Positions 7,216 through 14,600 of a DNA stretch of 17,539 nt are shown here, piece after piece. The stretch lies in assembly GCA_003511885.1 (NCBI GenBank), contig DOIX01000241.1, positions 1-17,539 of the forward strand, read 5' to 3'. Numbering within the stretch: the first letter of the stretch is position 1; every line of letters begins with the position of its first letter. Both the position numbers and the translations under genes were made by a program. This DNA is from Cyanobacteria bacterium UBA11153 (GTDB taxonomy: Bacteria > Cyanobacteriota > Cyanobacteriia > Cyanobacteriales > Coleofasciculaceae). The notes beneath the pieces were generated by a model, which did no database searches, was not told the origin of the DNA, and was given only the letters and a program-made list of their open reading frames with translations.

Positions 7216-8970
7216 ATGCCAAATCTTCGTTATTTCCTGGCTGTCGGTGTCGGAAGCGCGATTGCCTTATTTCAGATCAAACCTAGTGTCTCGCAAGATA
7301 TATCCTCACTTATCAAACCAAATCGTCAATTAGCAATCTCTGGCAGGAGTCTGTTAGAAGATAGGCAATTGTCAAGTGCCTCAAATAAAACTGGAAAAGT
7401 TCCCCTATCAGCTTCGTCACTAGGAAATACTTCAAGAAACATCTTGACATCAGAAATAGCTGAGGCAGATAGTGTCACTATTCCCCAGTTTATTTTATCT
7501 CAAGCCGAAACTGATTTACTTGTACCAGTACCCAGTTTACCCAACCCAAATAACTCAGAAACACCAACTATAGAATTTATCAACCCTAACACCAATCCCG
7601 CACTCCAACAAGATAGCACCCCAGGAAACTCCGATTTAGAATTATTTGAATCCAGCCCTAATCCATTACTTTTTCCCACCCAAACTGAGGAAGTTCAAAT
7701 TGAAAATACTCAACCACTTACCCTCAAACAAGCCATAGAATTAGCAGAACGAAATAACCAACAATTACAAGCAGCTAGGTTAACTTTAGAGCGAAACCAA
7801 TTGGCGCTCCAAGAAACCTTAGCCTCTGAGTTTCCCACAATTAGTGCGATTACCCAATTTATCCGCAATGATTCTGCCCAAAGTGAATTAGCAAATCGGC
7901 AAAGAGCTTTCGGAAATACTCAGGATAATACATCAACTACCATTGATACCAGCCTGCAACTTAATTATAATGCTTATACTGCTGGGAGAAGACCAGCATC
8001 TATTCGCGCCGCCGAAGAACAAGTCCGCTTTCAGCAATTAGAAGTAGAAAAAATATCGGAAGATTTGCGACTCAGTATCACCCGCGCTTACTACGATTTA
8101 CAAGATGCAGATGCTCAGGTAGAAATTAGACAAGCTGCTGTTAATGATGCCGCTCGAAGTTTGCGAGATGCTCAATTATTAGAACAAGCTGGATTGGGGA
8201 CTAGATTTGAGGTTTTGCAAGCTCAAGTTGAGTTGCAGAATAATAACCAAGATTTGACAAATGCCCTGCGTCAGCAACGAATCAATCGACGGCAAATTGC
8301 TCAAATTTTAAGTTTATCGCAAAAGTTAGAAATATCAGCCGCAGATCCAATTCAAATGGCAGGAGAATGGGAACTTTCTCTAGAAGATAGCATTATCCTA
8401 GCCCTGAAAAATAGATCTGAATTAGAACAACAACTGGTACAGCGTAATATTAGCGAACAACAAGAAAGAATTGCCTTGGCTGCGAATAAGCCACAGTTAA
8501 GTGTCTTCGCTAATTATGATATTTTGGGGCAGTTAGATGATAATGACGGTGTAGCCGATGGCTTGTCTTTAGGAGCAAGATTTCAGTGGGATTTCTTCGA
8601 TGGTGGAGCAGCAAAAGCAAAGGCAAAACAAGCAGTAACCAATATTGCAATCGCAGAAACTAATTTTGCAGCCCAGCGCAACCAAGTACGCTTTGAGGTG
8701 GAACAAGCTTTTTTCAACTTAAGGGCTAATAAGGAAAATATTCAAACCGCCAATTTAGCTTTGGAGCAAGCTCAAGAAAGTTTACGATTAGCAAGATTAC
8801 GCTTTCAAGCTGGAGTCGGTACTCAAACTGATGTTATTAATCAGCAAACCGCTTTAACTCGCTCCAGAGTTAACTTACTCACCGCTATTCTTAACTATAA
8901 TCGGGCACTAGCAGATTTGCAAAGAGCCATTAGCAATCTCCCAGATAGTCAGCTTTTTGATTTACCCTAA
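7216..8970 (+). CDS. TolC family outer membrane efflux protein
   Basis: A 584-residue channel protein expected to span the outer membrane and periplasm and to work with a membrane-fusion protein and an inner-membrane pump in type I secretion or RND/ABC efflux. Residues 1-27 form a signal peptide (cleavage near SVSQ). Residues 28-165 are a Pro/Asn/Ser-rich low-complexity linker, common in cyanobacterial TolC homologues. Two OEP repeats follow: about 168-360, starting LTLKQAIELAERNNQQL, and about 387-575, starting SLEDSIILALKNRSEL. Both are helix-rich and full of Gln, Ala and Leu, with the strand-forming segments LQLNYNAYTAGRR and FQWDFFDGGAAKA marking the beta-barrel parts. It ends convergently with the 301-residue gene. 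No pump or fusion protein lies in the window, so the substrate cannot be inferred. Confidence 0.9.
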   Translation: MPNLRYFLAVGVGSAIALFQIKPSVSQDISSLIKPNRQLAISGRSLLEDRQLSSASNKTGKVPLSASSLGNTSRNILTSEIAEADSVTIPQFILSQAETDLLVPVPSLPNPNNSETPTIEFINPNTNPALQQDSTPGNSDLELFESSPNPLLFPTQTEEVQIENTQPLTLKQAIELAERNNQQLQAARLTLERNQLALQETLASEFPTISAITQFIRNDSAQSELANRQRAFGNTQDNTSTTIDTSLQLNYNAYTAGRRPASIRAAEEQVRFQQLEVEKISEDLRLSITRAYYDLQDADAQVEIRQAAVNDAARSLRDAQLLEQAGLGTRFEVLQAQVELQNNNQDLTNALRQQRINRRQIAQILSLSQKLEISAADPIQMAGEWELSLEDSIILALKNRSELEQQLVQRNISEQQERIALAANKPQLSVFANYDILGQLDDNDGVADGLSLGARFQWDFFDGGAAKAKAKQAVTNIAIAETNFAAQRNQVRFEVEQAFFNLRANKENIQTANLALEQAQESLRLARLRFQAGVGTQTDVINQQTALTRSRVNLLTAILNYNRALADLQRAISNLPDSQLFDLP

Positions 8971-8986
8971 ATGGAAAATCACTCTA

Positions 8987-9053
8987 GTTTGTAGTAGGCA
9001 CTTCAGTGCCCCAGAAGCCCATACTTCCAAGCACTTTAGTGCTTACTACGAAC
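8987..9053. repeat. Inverted dispersed repeat between convergent genes
   Basis: GTTTGTAGTAGGCAC (8987-9001) and GTGCTTACTACGAAC (9039-9053) are inverted copies with two mismatches. Each overlaps a smaller palindrome with a 2-nt loop: GGCACT-TC-AGTGCC (8997-9010) and AAGCACT-TT-AGTGCTT (9029-9044). The flank CTTACTAC(G/A)AAC recurs at 10299-10309. It fills most of the 106-nt gap between two convergent stops and may form transcription-ending structures. Confidence 0.6.
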
Positions 9054-9076
9054 ATTGTCTTGTAGATATTCCTACA

Positions 9077-9982
9077 TCAGCTTACAACATGAAAATCTCG
9101 ATAGAAAACTCGCCAGTTATCTCGATTATGTAGCAATTCCCACACTTGTTCTAAATGCTTACCTTCCCATTCCACAATAGGATTCTCTGGGTTAGGATTT
9201 AGCCAAGGTAAATTGACAGCTTTATCGATGACAATTCCGATATATTCTTCTTTGCCAACTGTCTCAAACTGGATATCTTCGCAGATAGCCTCTTCTAGAG
9301 GAATGGAGGTGCTTTTCTCCTGTAATTGATAGTTAGGGGCAAAAGCTTGAGAAGGTGTAACTAAGTATTGAGTTGTATTGCCTTGCTCATCTGACCCTCG
9401 ATTGAATAATAGCAGATAACTGCCGGGAGTATCGAGATTTATGGTTAAGCTCAAGGGAGTATTAATCGGAATCGTCTTTTTCGGTAAGGGTGGGGGAATT
9501 TTCATTCCTTTAGCAGCGTATTCGGTGGAGCGATGGCAAAATTGTATCCAGTCTACATTAGTTGGTGCTTTTTGTTTCCAGTTTTCCCAAATATAGTCTT
9601 CTAGCCAACGATAATATTTGATTTCCCACAACCATTGATAAGCAATCTGCCAAGGACTTTTGGCGCTGGCTGTATACCTACCTGGATTTCCTTTTTCACC
9701 TAAGCCAAGCTGTTGTTGGGTAAAGCCATCTTCTTCTAGTTGCTCTCGAAATTGGCTATTTATTTTTTTGATTACTTCTTTAAGATGCTGATTAAATCCG
9801 GATTTGTAACCTTCTTTACTTTCTCTGTAGTATAATGCTTCAGATATTTCAGTGCTTTTGATATCGCAATTATTCGGATTAAATCGTTCCATAAAAGTCC
9901 AGTACTGAAACTCAGGAGGTGCATTGCCGGGAAAAATTTGTTGGCTGATATATTCTAGATATTCTTTGACTAAAGATGGCAT
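9077..9982 (-). CDS. Uncharacterised protein with DUF4384-like C-terminal domain
   Basis: I do not recognise the whole protein. With the ATG at 9982 it has 301 residues. That start has GGAG 8 nt upstream; a TTG at 10018 would add 12 residues but is less likely. The first ~165 residues are helical and rich in Trp, Tyr and charged residues (for example WQIAYQWLWEIKYYRWLEDY). After a proline-rich hinge (KIPPPLPKK), residues about 175-270 look like a beta-rich domain: PGSYLLLFNRGSDEQG, YLVTPSQAFAPNY, IPLEEAICEDI, GKEEYIGIVI. This pattern resembles the DUF4384-type domains that in cyanobacteria are often attached to caspase-like or STAND signalling proteins. There is no signal peptide or membrane helix. 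It is the last gene of the minus-strand run, 460 nt after the secreted-protein gene, and probably has its own promoter. Confidence 0.6.
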   Translation of the reverse strand: MPSLVKEYLEYISQQIFPGNAPPEFQYWTFMERFNPNNCDIKSTEISEALYYRESKEGYKSGFNQHLKEVIKKINSQFREQLEEDGFTQQQLGLGEKGNPGRYTASAKSPWQIAYQWLWEIKYYRWLEDYIWENWKQKAPTNVDWIQFCHRSTEYAAKGMKIPPPLPKKTIPINTPLSLTINLDTPGSYLLLFNRGSDEQGNTTQYLVTPSQAFAPNYQLQEKSTSIPLEEAICEDIQFETVGKEEYIGIVIDKAVNLPWLNPNPENPIVEWEGKHLEQVWELLHNRDNWRVFYRDFHVVS

Positions 9983-10055
9983 TTGAGGAACTCCAAAGTA
10001 TTTACTCGTTATTGTCAATTGTAGTACAAATAACTTGCAGCAGTCGCGATAACCC

Positions 10056-10300
10056 GACAGTGGTTCAAACCACTGTCTAATAGCGGAAGTCAGTTAAAAC
10101 TGACTGAATCAGAACTTACGCAAACCATCTATCTGTAGAGTGCATTATAGGTCAGCTAACGCACCATCCACTATTGGTAGTGTCACGGAGGAAGCCCTAT
10201 GAATTATAATTTCAGTCCATTTTAATGGACTTTAGCTATTAGCCGTAGAATTAATTCTACGGCGGGTTTTCTGGCTTACTGACAAAGGACTAAAGTCCTT
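10056..10300. repeat. Cluster of short palindromes with different stems but similar form
   Basis: Stems and loops are: GACAGTGGTT-CA-AACCACTGTC (10056-10077), AGTCAGTT-AA-AACTGACT (10088-10105), AGTCCATT-TT-AATGGACT (10214-10231), a loopless 22-nt palindrome around CCGTAGAATT (10242-10263), and AAGGACT-AA-AGTCCTT (10285-10300). All stems are perfect and four have 2-nt loops. Their sequences differ, so pairing rather than sequence is what they share. Flanks such as TAGCGGAAGTC, TTTAGCTATTAGCC and CTTACTACAAAC look like fixed parts of a known type of cyanobacterial dispersed repeat. Confidence 0.7.
10140..10164. repeat. Hairpin of the GGTG/TAACGCAC family, third copy
   Basis: GTGCATTA (10140-10147) pairs with TAACGCAC (10157-10164) with one mismatch, across a 9-nt loop ending in AGC, as in the copy at 5437-5463. 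The 14-mer AGCTAACGCACCAT (10154-10167) is identical to 5452-5465. Confidence 0.5.
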
Positions 10301-10368
10301 ACTACAAACAATTTTTATTACGGGGAATATAAATCCCCTAATTCTGGGGGACTTGATGATTGAGTTTC

Positions 10369-10386
10369 CCCCCCAAGGTTGGGGGG
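10369..10386. repeat. C/G-tract hairpin
   Basis: CCCCCCAA-GG-TTGGGGGG is a perfect 8-bp stem with a 2-nt loop. It is followed by TTAGGGGGG, similar to the C8-AA-C6 tract in the inverted repeats at the right edge. It lies about 57 nt past the end of the secreted-protein gene on the minus strand and has no U-tract after it, so I do not call it a terminator. Confidence 0.5.
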
Positions 10387-10442
10387 TTAGGGGGGCAAAA
10401 ATCTACTTTGGTAAGAGATTTAATCCTCACCCTCACAGGAAA

Positions 10443-11027
10443 CTAATCGTAAGTTACTTGGATAGAGTTATCTCCGTATCCAATTTGGATATCCCTTTGC
10501 AGGTTTAAACCGTATGGTGCGATAAAAATCACAGGTTTATCTATGTAGTAACCTGGCTGTAGTGTATCCGGTTGCAAGAAACGATTATCTGGCATGGATA
10601 TGACACGAGTAGATGTGTTGCCGTAATAGGCTTTGATATTTTGAGGATAAACTCTCAAGGGAACATTCCCAGTGTTTTCTAGTCTGACTCTCACCATGTA
10701 AATATCATGCCCTGAAGCTAGGAGTACTGCAAGTACAGCAAAATCCCCTGTTTTGGCTGTCAAAATGAACTCCATTGCTACCGCAGCAAGTTCTAAGTTG
10801 TGCGCGGTACTCCAACTGAAGTTTAGACGTGCTACAGATTGAGCTATTAATTGCTCGTTATTCAAGGGAGAAGATAAGGAAATCTTGGAGATATTGTCAC
10901 CCTGATTTGTCAGGTTAGTGGCACTATTCTCTGAAGTAATTGGGGTGACAATTTGCTTGGCAGTGGCGATAGTTGGAGAAGCGATGGATAAACTTAAGGC
11001 TAGGATTGCTGTGAGTGATTTGTTCAT
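10443..11027 (-). CDS. Small secreted protein of unknown function
   Basis: A 194-residue protein with a clear signal peptide (residues 1-23, cleavage after ATA). The mature part has a low-complexity start (residues 24-65), then a predicted helical segment near 75-100 (LELAAVAMEFILTAKTGDFAVLAVLLAS). The rest looks like a beta-sandwich: IYMVRVRLENTGNVPLRVYPQNI, RFLQPDTLQPG, PVIFIAPYG, IQVTYD. The 'VRLENTGNVPL' pattern is like the first strands of immunoglobulin-like, DUF4352-type domains, but I cannot name a family. It contains no cysteine. The gene begins 90 nt after the DUF4258-like gene on the same strand and could be co-transcribed with it. A periplasmic location would put it on the same side as the predicted sensor region of the giant caspase protein. 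Confidence 0.65.
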   Translation of the reverse strand: MNKSLTAILALSLSIASPTIATAKQIVTPITSENSATNLTNQGDNISKISLSSPLNNEQLIAQSVARLNFSWSTAHNLELAAVAMEFILTAKTGDFAVLAVLLASGHDIYMVRVRLENTGNVPLRVYPQNIKAYYGNTSTRVISMPDNRFLQPDTLQPGYYIDKPVIFIAPYGLNLQRDIQIGYGDNSIQVTYD

Positions 11028-11117
11028 GATCTTGTTTAATCTGTCGATATTGGTATAGTAGTGTGGAGCTTAAATCAAAAGAAATGGGAAGAAAATAAAT
11101 TAAAATAAATGGAATAG

Positions 11118-11465
11118 TTATCTTCTCAAATCATAAGCCCAGTAAGCGGTGCTGAGTTTAAGGGTGTTATCAGAAGAGTAGTTGGCAGCAATGATTCGCA
11201 GTCCTCTTAATTTATCGATAAATCTTGCGTAGGGCGTGTACTCTAGGCTTTTATCTAATAGTGTCCAGGTTGTAGCGCCGGAATGATATTGCTGTTTTCC
11301 GTAAGCTAGTGCTAGTTTTATCATGTCCCAACTAATTGCTCTTTGTTGCAATCGTCGGTTAAGATGATTGTGGTCTTTGGCAGAACAAAAAGCTTCTATG
11401 CGAGGGAGGGTTTTGATGATGTCGTCGGTGCTGATTAATTGACTAAGTTGCTTTTGGAATTTCAT
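11118..11465 (-). CDS. DUF4258-like small protein
   Basis: A 115-residue cytoplasmic protein. The core HNHLNRRLQQRAISWDMIKLALAYGKQQYHSGATTWTLL (about residues 33-71, split here by family pattern) fits the DUF4258 layout: a histidine and arginine before a 'QR-I-W' turn, a helix, 'YG', then beta strands with LRGLRIIAANYSSD and a final TAYWAYDL. Confidence 0.
   Translation of the reverse strand: MKFQKQLSQLISTDDIIKTLPRIEAFCSAKDHNHLNRRLQQRAISWDMIKLALAYGKQQYHSGATTWTLLDKSLEYTPYARFIDKLRGLRIIAANYSSDNTLKLSTAYWAYDLRR
11118..11465 (-). CDS. DUF4258-domain-like small protein
   Basis: A 115-residue, probably cytoplasmic protein. From about residue 33 it shows the DUF4258 layout: HNHLNRRLQQRAIS, a helix with MIKLALAYGKQ, a strand pair YHSGATTWTLLDK, then LRGLRIIAANYSSD and a final TAYWAYDLRR. 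DUF4258 proteins have been compared with RelE/BrnT-type toxin folds, but I see no antitoxin gene beside this one and do not call it a toxin. AGGT lies 9 nt before the ATG. It begins 160 nt after the end of the caspase-STAND gene on the same strand, so it may be part of that transcript. Nothing shows that the two proteins interact. Confidence 0.6.
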   Translation of the reverse strand: MKFQKQLSQLISTDDIIKTLPRIEAFCSAKDHNHLNRRLQQRAISWDMIKLALAYGKQQYHSGATTWTLLDKSLEYTPYARFIDKLRGLRIIAANYSSDNTLKLSTAYWAYDLRR

Positions 11466-11625
11466 GGGTTTTACCTTGACTTAACTGAAGGCATGGTAAA
11501 ACGACTCCAAAATAAAGGTAAAATGGAGGAAAATAAAAACAAATAAAAATTGTCAAAAGCTTCTGTGTCGCGGGGGATCTTACAACCAGCCAAAGCTGAC
11601 TTGACCGACTACTAGGTAGTATTGT

Positions 11626-14600
11626 TTATTTACTGCCAATACCATCGCAGATTTTTCGGTCTTCTGCGCTGACGTTGGGGTTGTTGGTTAGGTAGTCTCG
11701 TGCCCAGTTGCAGCCGCGTGACATTACGTCGTCAAAATTTAAGCTCCAGAGTTTGATTGTTTGATCGGAAGTAATAATAGTTTTTCCATCAGTACTAAAT
11801 ACTATATTCTTAATCTCACTTGTATGTTGAAGAGTGCTAAGTAGTTCTCCTTTTATATTCCACAGTTTTAGCTGCTTTTTATCTCTACTAATAGAAGTAA
11901 TCATTCTGCCATCTGGACTAAATCGGATATCGTCGATGTTACCTGTACTCTCTTGAAGAGTGCTAAGTAACTTTCCTTCCAGATTCCAGAGTTTGACTGT
12001 TTTATCAAAACCAGCAGCAGCAATAATTTTGCCATCTGGACTAAATACTACACTTTCAACGTCACCAGTATGGCCTTGGAGAGTAGCAATTAGTTTTCCC
12101 TCTATAGTCCACAGTTTTAGCTTTTTATCTTTACTAACAGCAGCAATAATCTCACCATCTGGTCTGATTGCTGCATAATAAATAACATTTTTAGGATCTT
12201 TGGGAGTATCTTTGAGAGTATGAATTAGTTTACCTTCTAAGTCCCATGATTTTACCTCGTATTCGTAATTTTTATCACTTTCACTGTAACCTACACTATG
12301 AGAGACAAGATTTTTACTATCACGAGTAAATATAATATTATGAACTGTATATGTATGTTGAATGGTACTAAGTAGTTCTCCTTTTAAATTCCATATCTTG
12401 ACATTTTTATCCCCACTAACAGAAGCAATATATTTGCCATTTGGACTGAATTTAACAATATCAATATTATCTGTATGTTTTAAGATAGCAAGTAATTTTC
12501 CTTCTAAGTTCCATATTTTAACCACGTTATTAGATTGACTAGCAGAAGCGATGATTTTGCCATCTGGACTAAATTCTATATCATGAGGAATACCCTCCGT
12601 ATGTTCCAGGGTACTGAATAATTTTCCTTCTAAATTCCATAATTTTACTTTATTGTCATTACTGCCAGAAGCAATGATACTACCATCTGGACTAAATGCA
12701 ATTTCCTGAACTCTTTCTGTATCCTCTATAGAACTAATTAATTCTCCTTCTAGATTCCATAATTCAACTACGTTGTCATTGGTATGATTAACAGAAGCAA
12801 TGGTTCTACCATCATAATTCAATATCATTGGACTTCCTTTTTCTGTGCGATTTTTTAAAGCAGGAAGTAAATATCCATTAAGATTCCAAAGTTTTACTGT
12901 GCCATCACCGCTAGCAGAAGCAATAATTTTACCATCAGGGCTGAATTCTATATGATTAATTCTGTCTGTATGACCTTCAAAAGATTCAAGAGAAGCAACA
13001 GCATCCTCAGTGCGATTCCAAAGGTTTATTGTATTATTACTATCGAAAGCAATAGTATTTGCATCAGGGCTAAATGCAACTTTATATATTGCACCAGTAG
13101 GATTAAAAAAAGTTTGAATCAATTCTCCTTGGAGATTCCATAATTGGAAATCTCTAGACTCTCCTCCTGACCAAAAAGCGGCAATCAAGCTTCCATCAGG
13201 GCTAAGTATAATTTTACGCATATCATCCTCAAGCTCATTTTTGGAAACCTTGAGTGTCTGAAGCAACCCCCCCTGGAGATTCCACAGTTTGATTGTGCCA
13301 TCCATACTGGCGGAAACAAGAGTGTTTTTATTTGCGTCAAATATTATTCTGTAGACAAGACCTGTATGACCTTGGAACGTATTGAGTAAATCTCCATTAA
13401 GATTCCACAATTTTATCTTATTATCACTACCAGCAGAAGCAATAGTCTTAATGTCAGGACTAATTGCCACACTATAAACTTTTTCATCGCTTTTAAAAGA
13501 GCCAATAATTTCTCCATCAAGATTCCATATTTTTATCGTACCGTCATTACTGGCAAAACCAATAGCCTTGCCATCAGTACTAAAAAACATATCATATTCA
13601 AAGCCGTCTTGATTGAGTTCAAAAGTATGAATTAATTTCCCATTTAGATTCCAAAGTTTGATTGTTTTGCCGTTGTCCCCCGCAGAAGCAATAGTCTTAC
13701 CATCCGGGCTAAAAACTAAATTAGAAACATTATTAGGATGACCTGGTAGAGTATGAAGTAATTTTCCCTTGAGGTTCCAAAGTTTAATTTTCCCATCGCT
13801 ATTAGTAGAAGCAATGGTTTTGCCATCGGGGCTAAAAACTAAATTATCTGGACCAAGAACTGAATTATCTGTCTTGTCTTCTAAGCGGTTAAACTCTTTA
13901 ACTTGATAAATGATACTTTGAAGTAATCCTGCCAATTGAATTCTAGTTTTAGTATCAACTCCAAAACTATTTTTAATCTTTCTTCCCACCTTAAGCCCAG
14001 CAATAAGTGCATCTAATTCCTGATTCGATGCCAAAAGTGCCTCAGCAGAATTACTAAGAGCATTTATTTCGCTAATAGTTGCCCGACGCAATTGCCACAA
14101 AGCAACACCAGCCACCATCGAAATTGCTACTATCCCCCCAGTTAAACCACCAATAATCTGACGCTGACGACGTTTAGCTAACTTTTCAGCCTTATCTCTG
14201 GCTTGAATACTAACATCAATAAACTCATTACTCTTCCCAGAAAGTTCATCAGCATAATTAACATAAAACTCTTCATATTTTACCAAAGCACCTTTGGACA
14301 ATAAAAAACCCTCCCGCTTCCCATTTTGTTCCCAATCATCTGCTTTTTGACTGATTTCCTTAATTAAGCGATATTTCTCCCGATTCTCATCTAACCACCA
14401 TTTCAACGTTTCCCAATCCCGTAATAAGATTTCGTGAGCGATTTCTACTGTAACTTTGTCTTTGCTTTGACTGGTGATAGTTTCTCCATCAACAGAAGCA
14501 GCAACAGCTAAATCATTTATTGGCTGATTCTCCGTCTCATCAGAAGCATTAAGCTGTGAGCGATTAACTAGAGATGAATTATTTGCTTCCCCACCGACTA

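Larger units (their letters stand above)
9983..10442. other. Palindrome-rich intergenic region
   Basis: This 460-nt region has no coding frame. It holds at least five short palindromes with loops of 0-2 nt (10056-10300), a GGTG/TAACGCACC-family hairpin (10140-10164), a CGGGGAATATAAATCCCC inverted pair near 10321, and a C/G-tract hairpin (10369-10386). Almost all of it is repeat-like. It could contain the promoter of the downstream 301-residue gene, but I cannot pick one. Confidence 0.6.

Noticed and set aside
10321..10442. The C/G-tract hairpin as a terminator of the secreted-protein gene
   Set aside because: No U-rich tract follows the stem on the minus strand, and similar tracts occur elsewhere as repeats.
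11118..11465. Calling the DUF4258-like protein a toxin of a toxin-antitoxin pair; also a first draft entry for this gene with confidence 0
   Set aside because: No small antitoxin gene lies next to it and catalytic residues cannot be assigned. The zero-confidence entry duplicates the fuller one and should be ignored.
11749..13860. Regularly spaced repeats of about 120-130 bp that might look like a repeat array
   Set aside because: They are the coding DNA of WD40 blades; repeats are too diverged and too long for CRISPR, and no cas genes are present.
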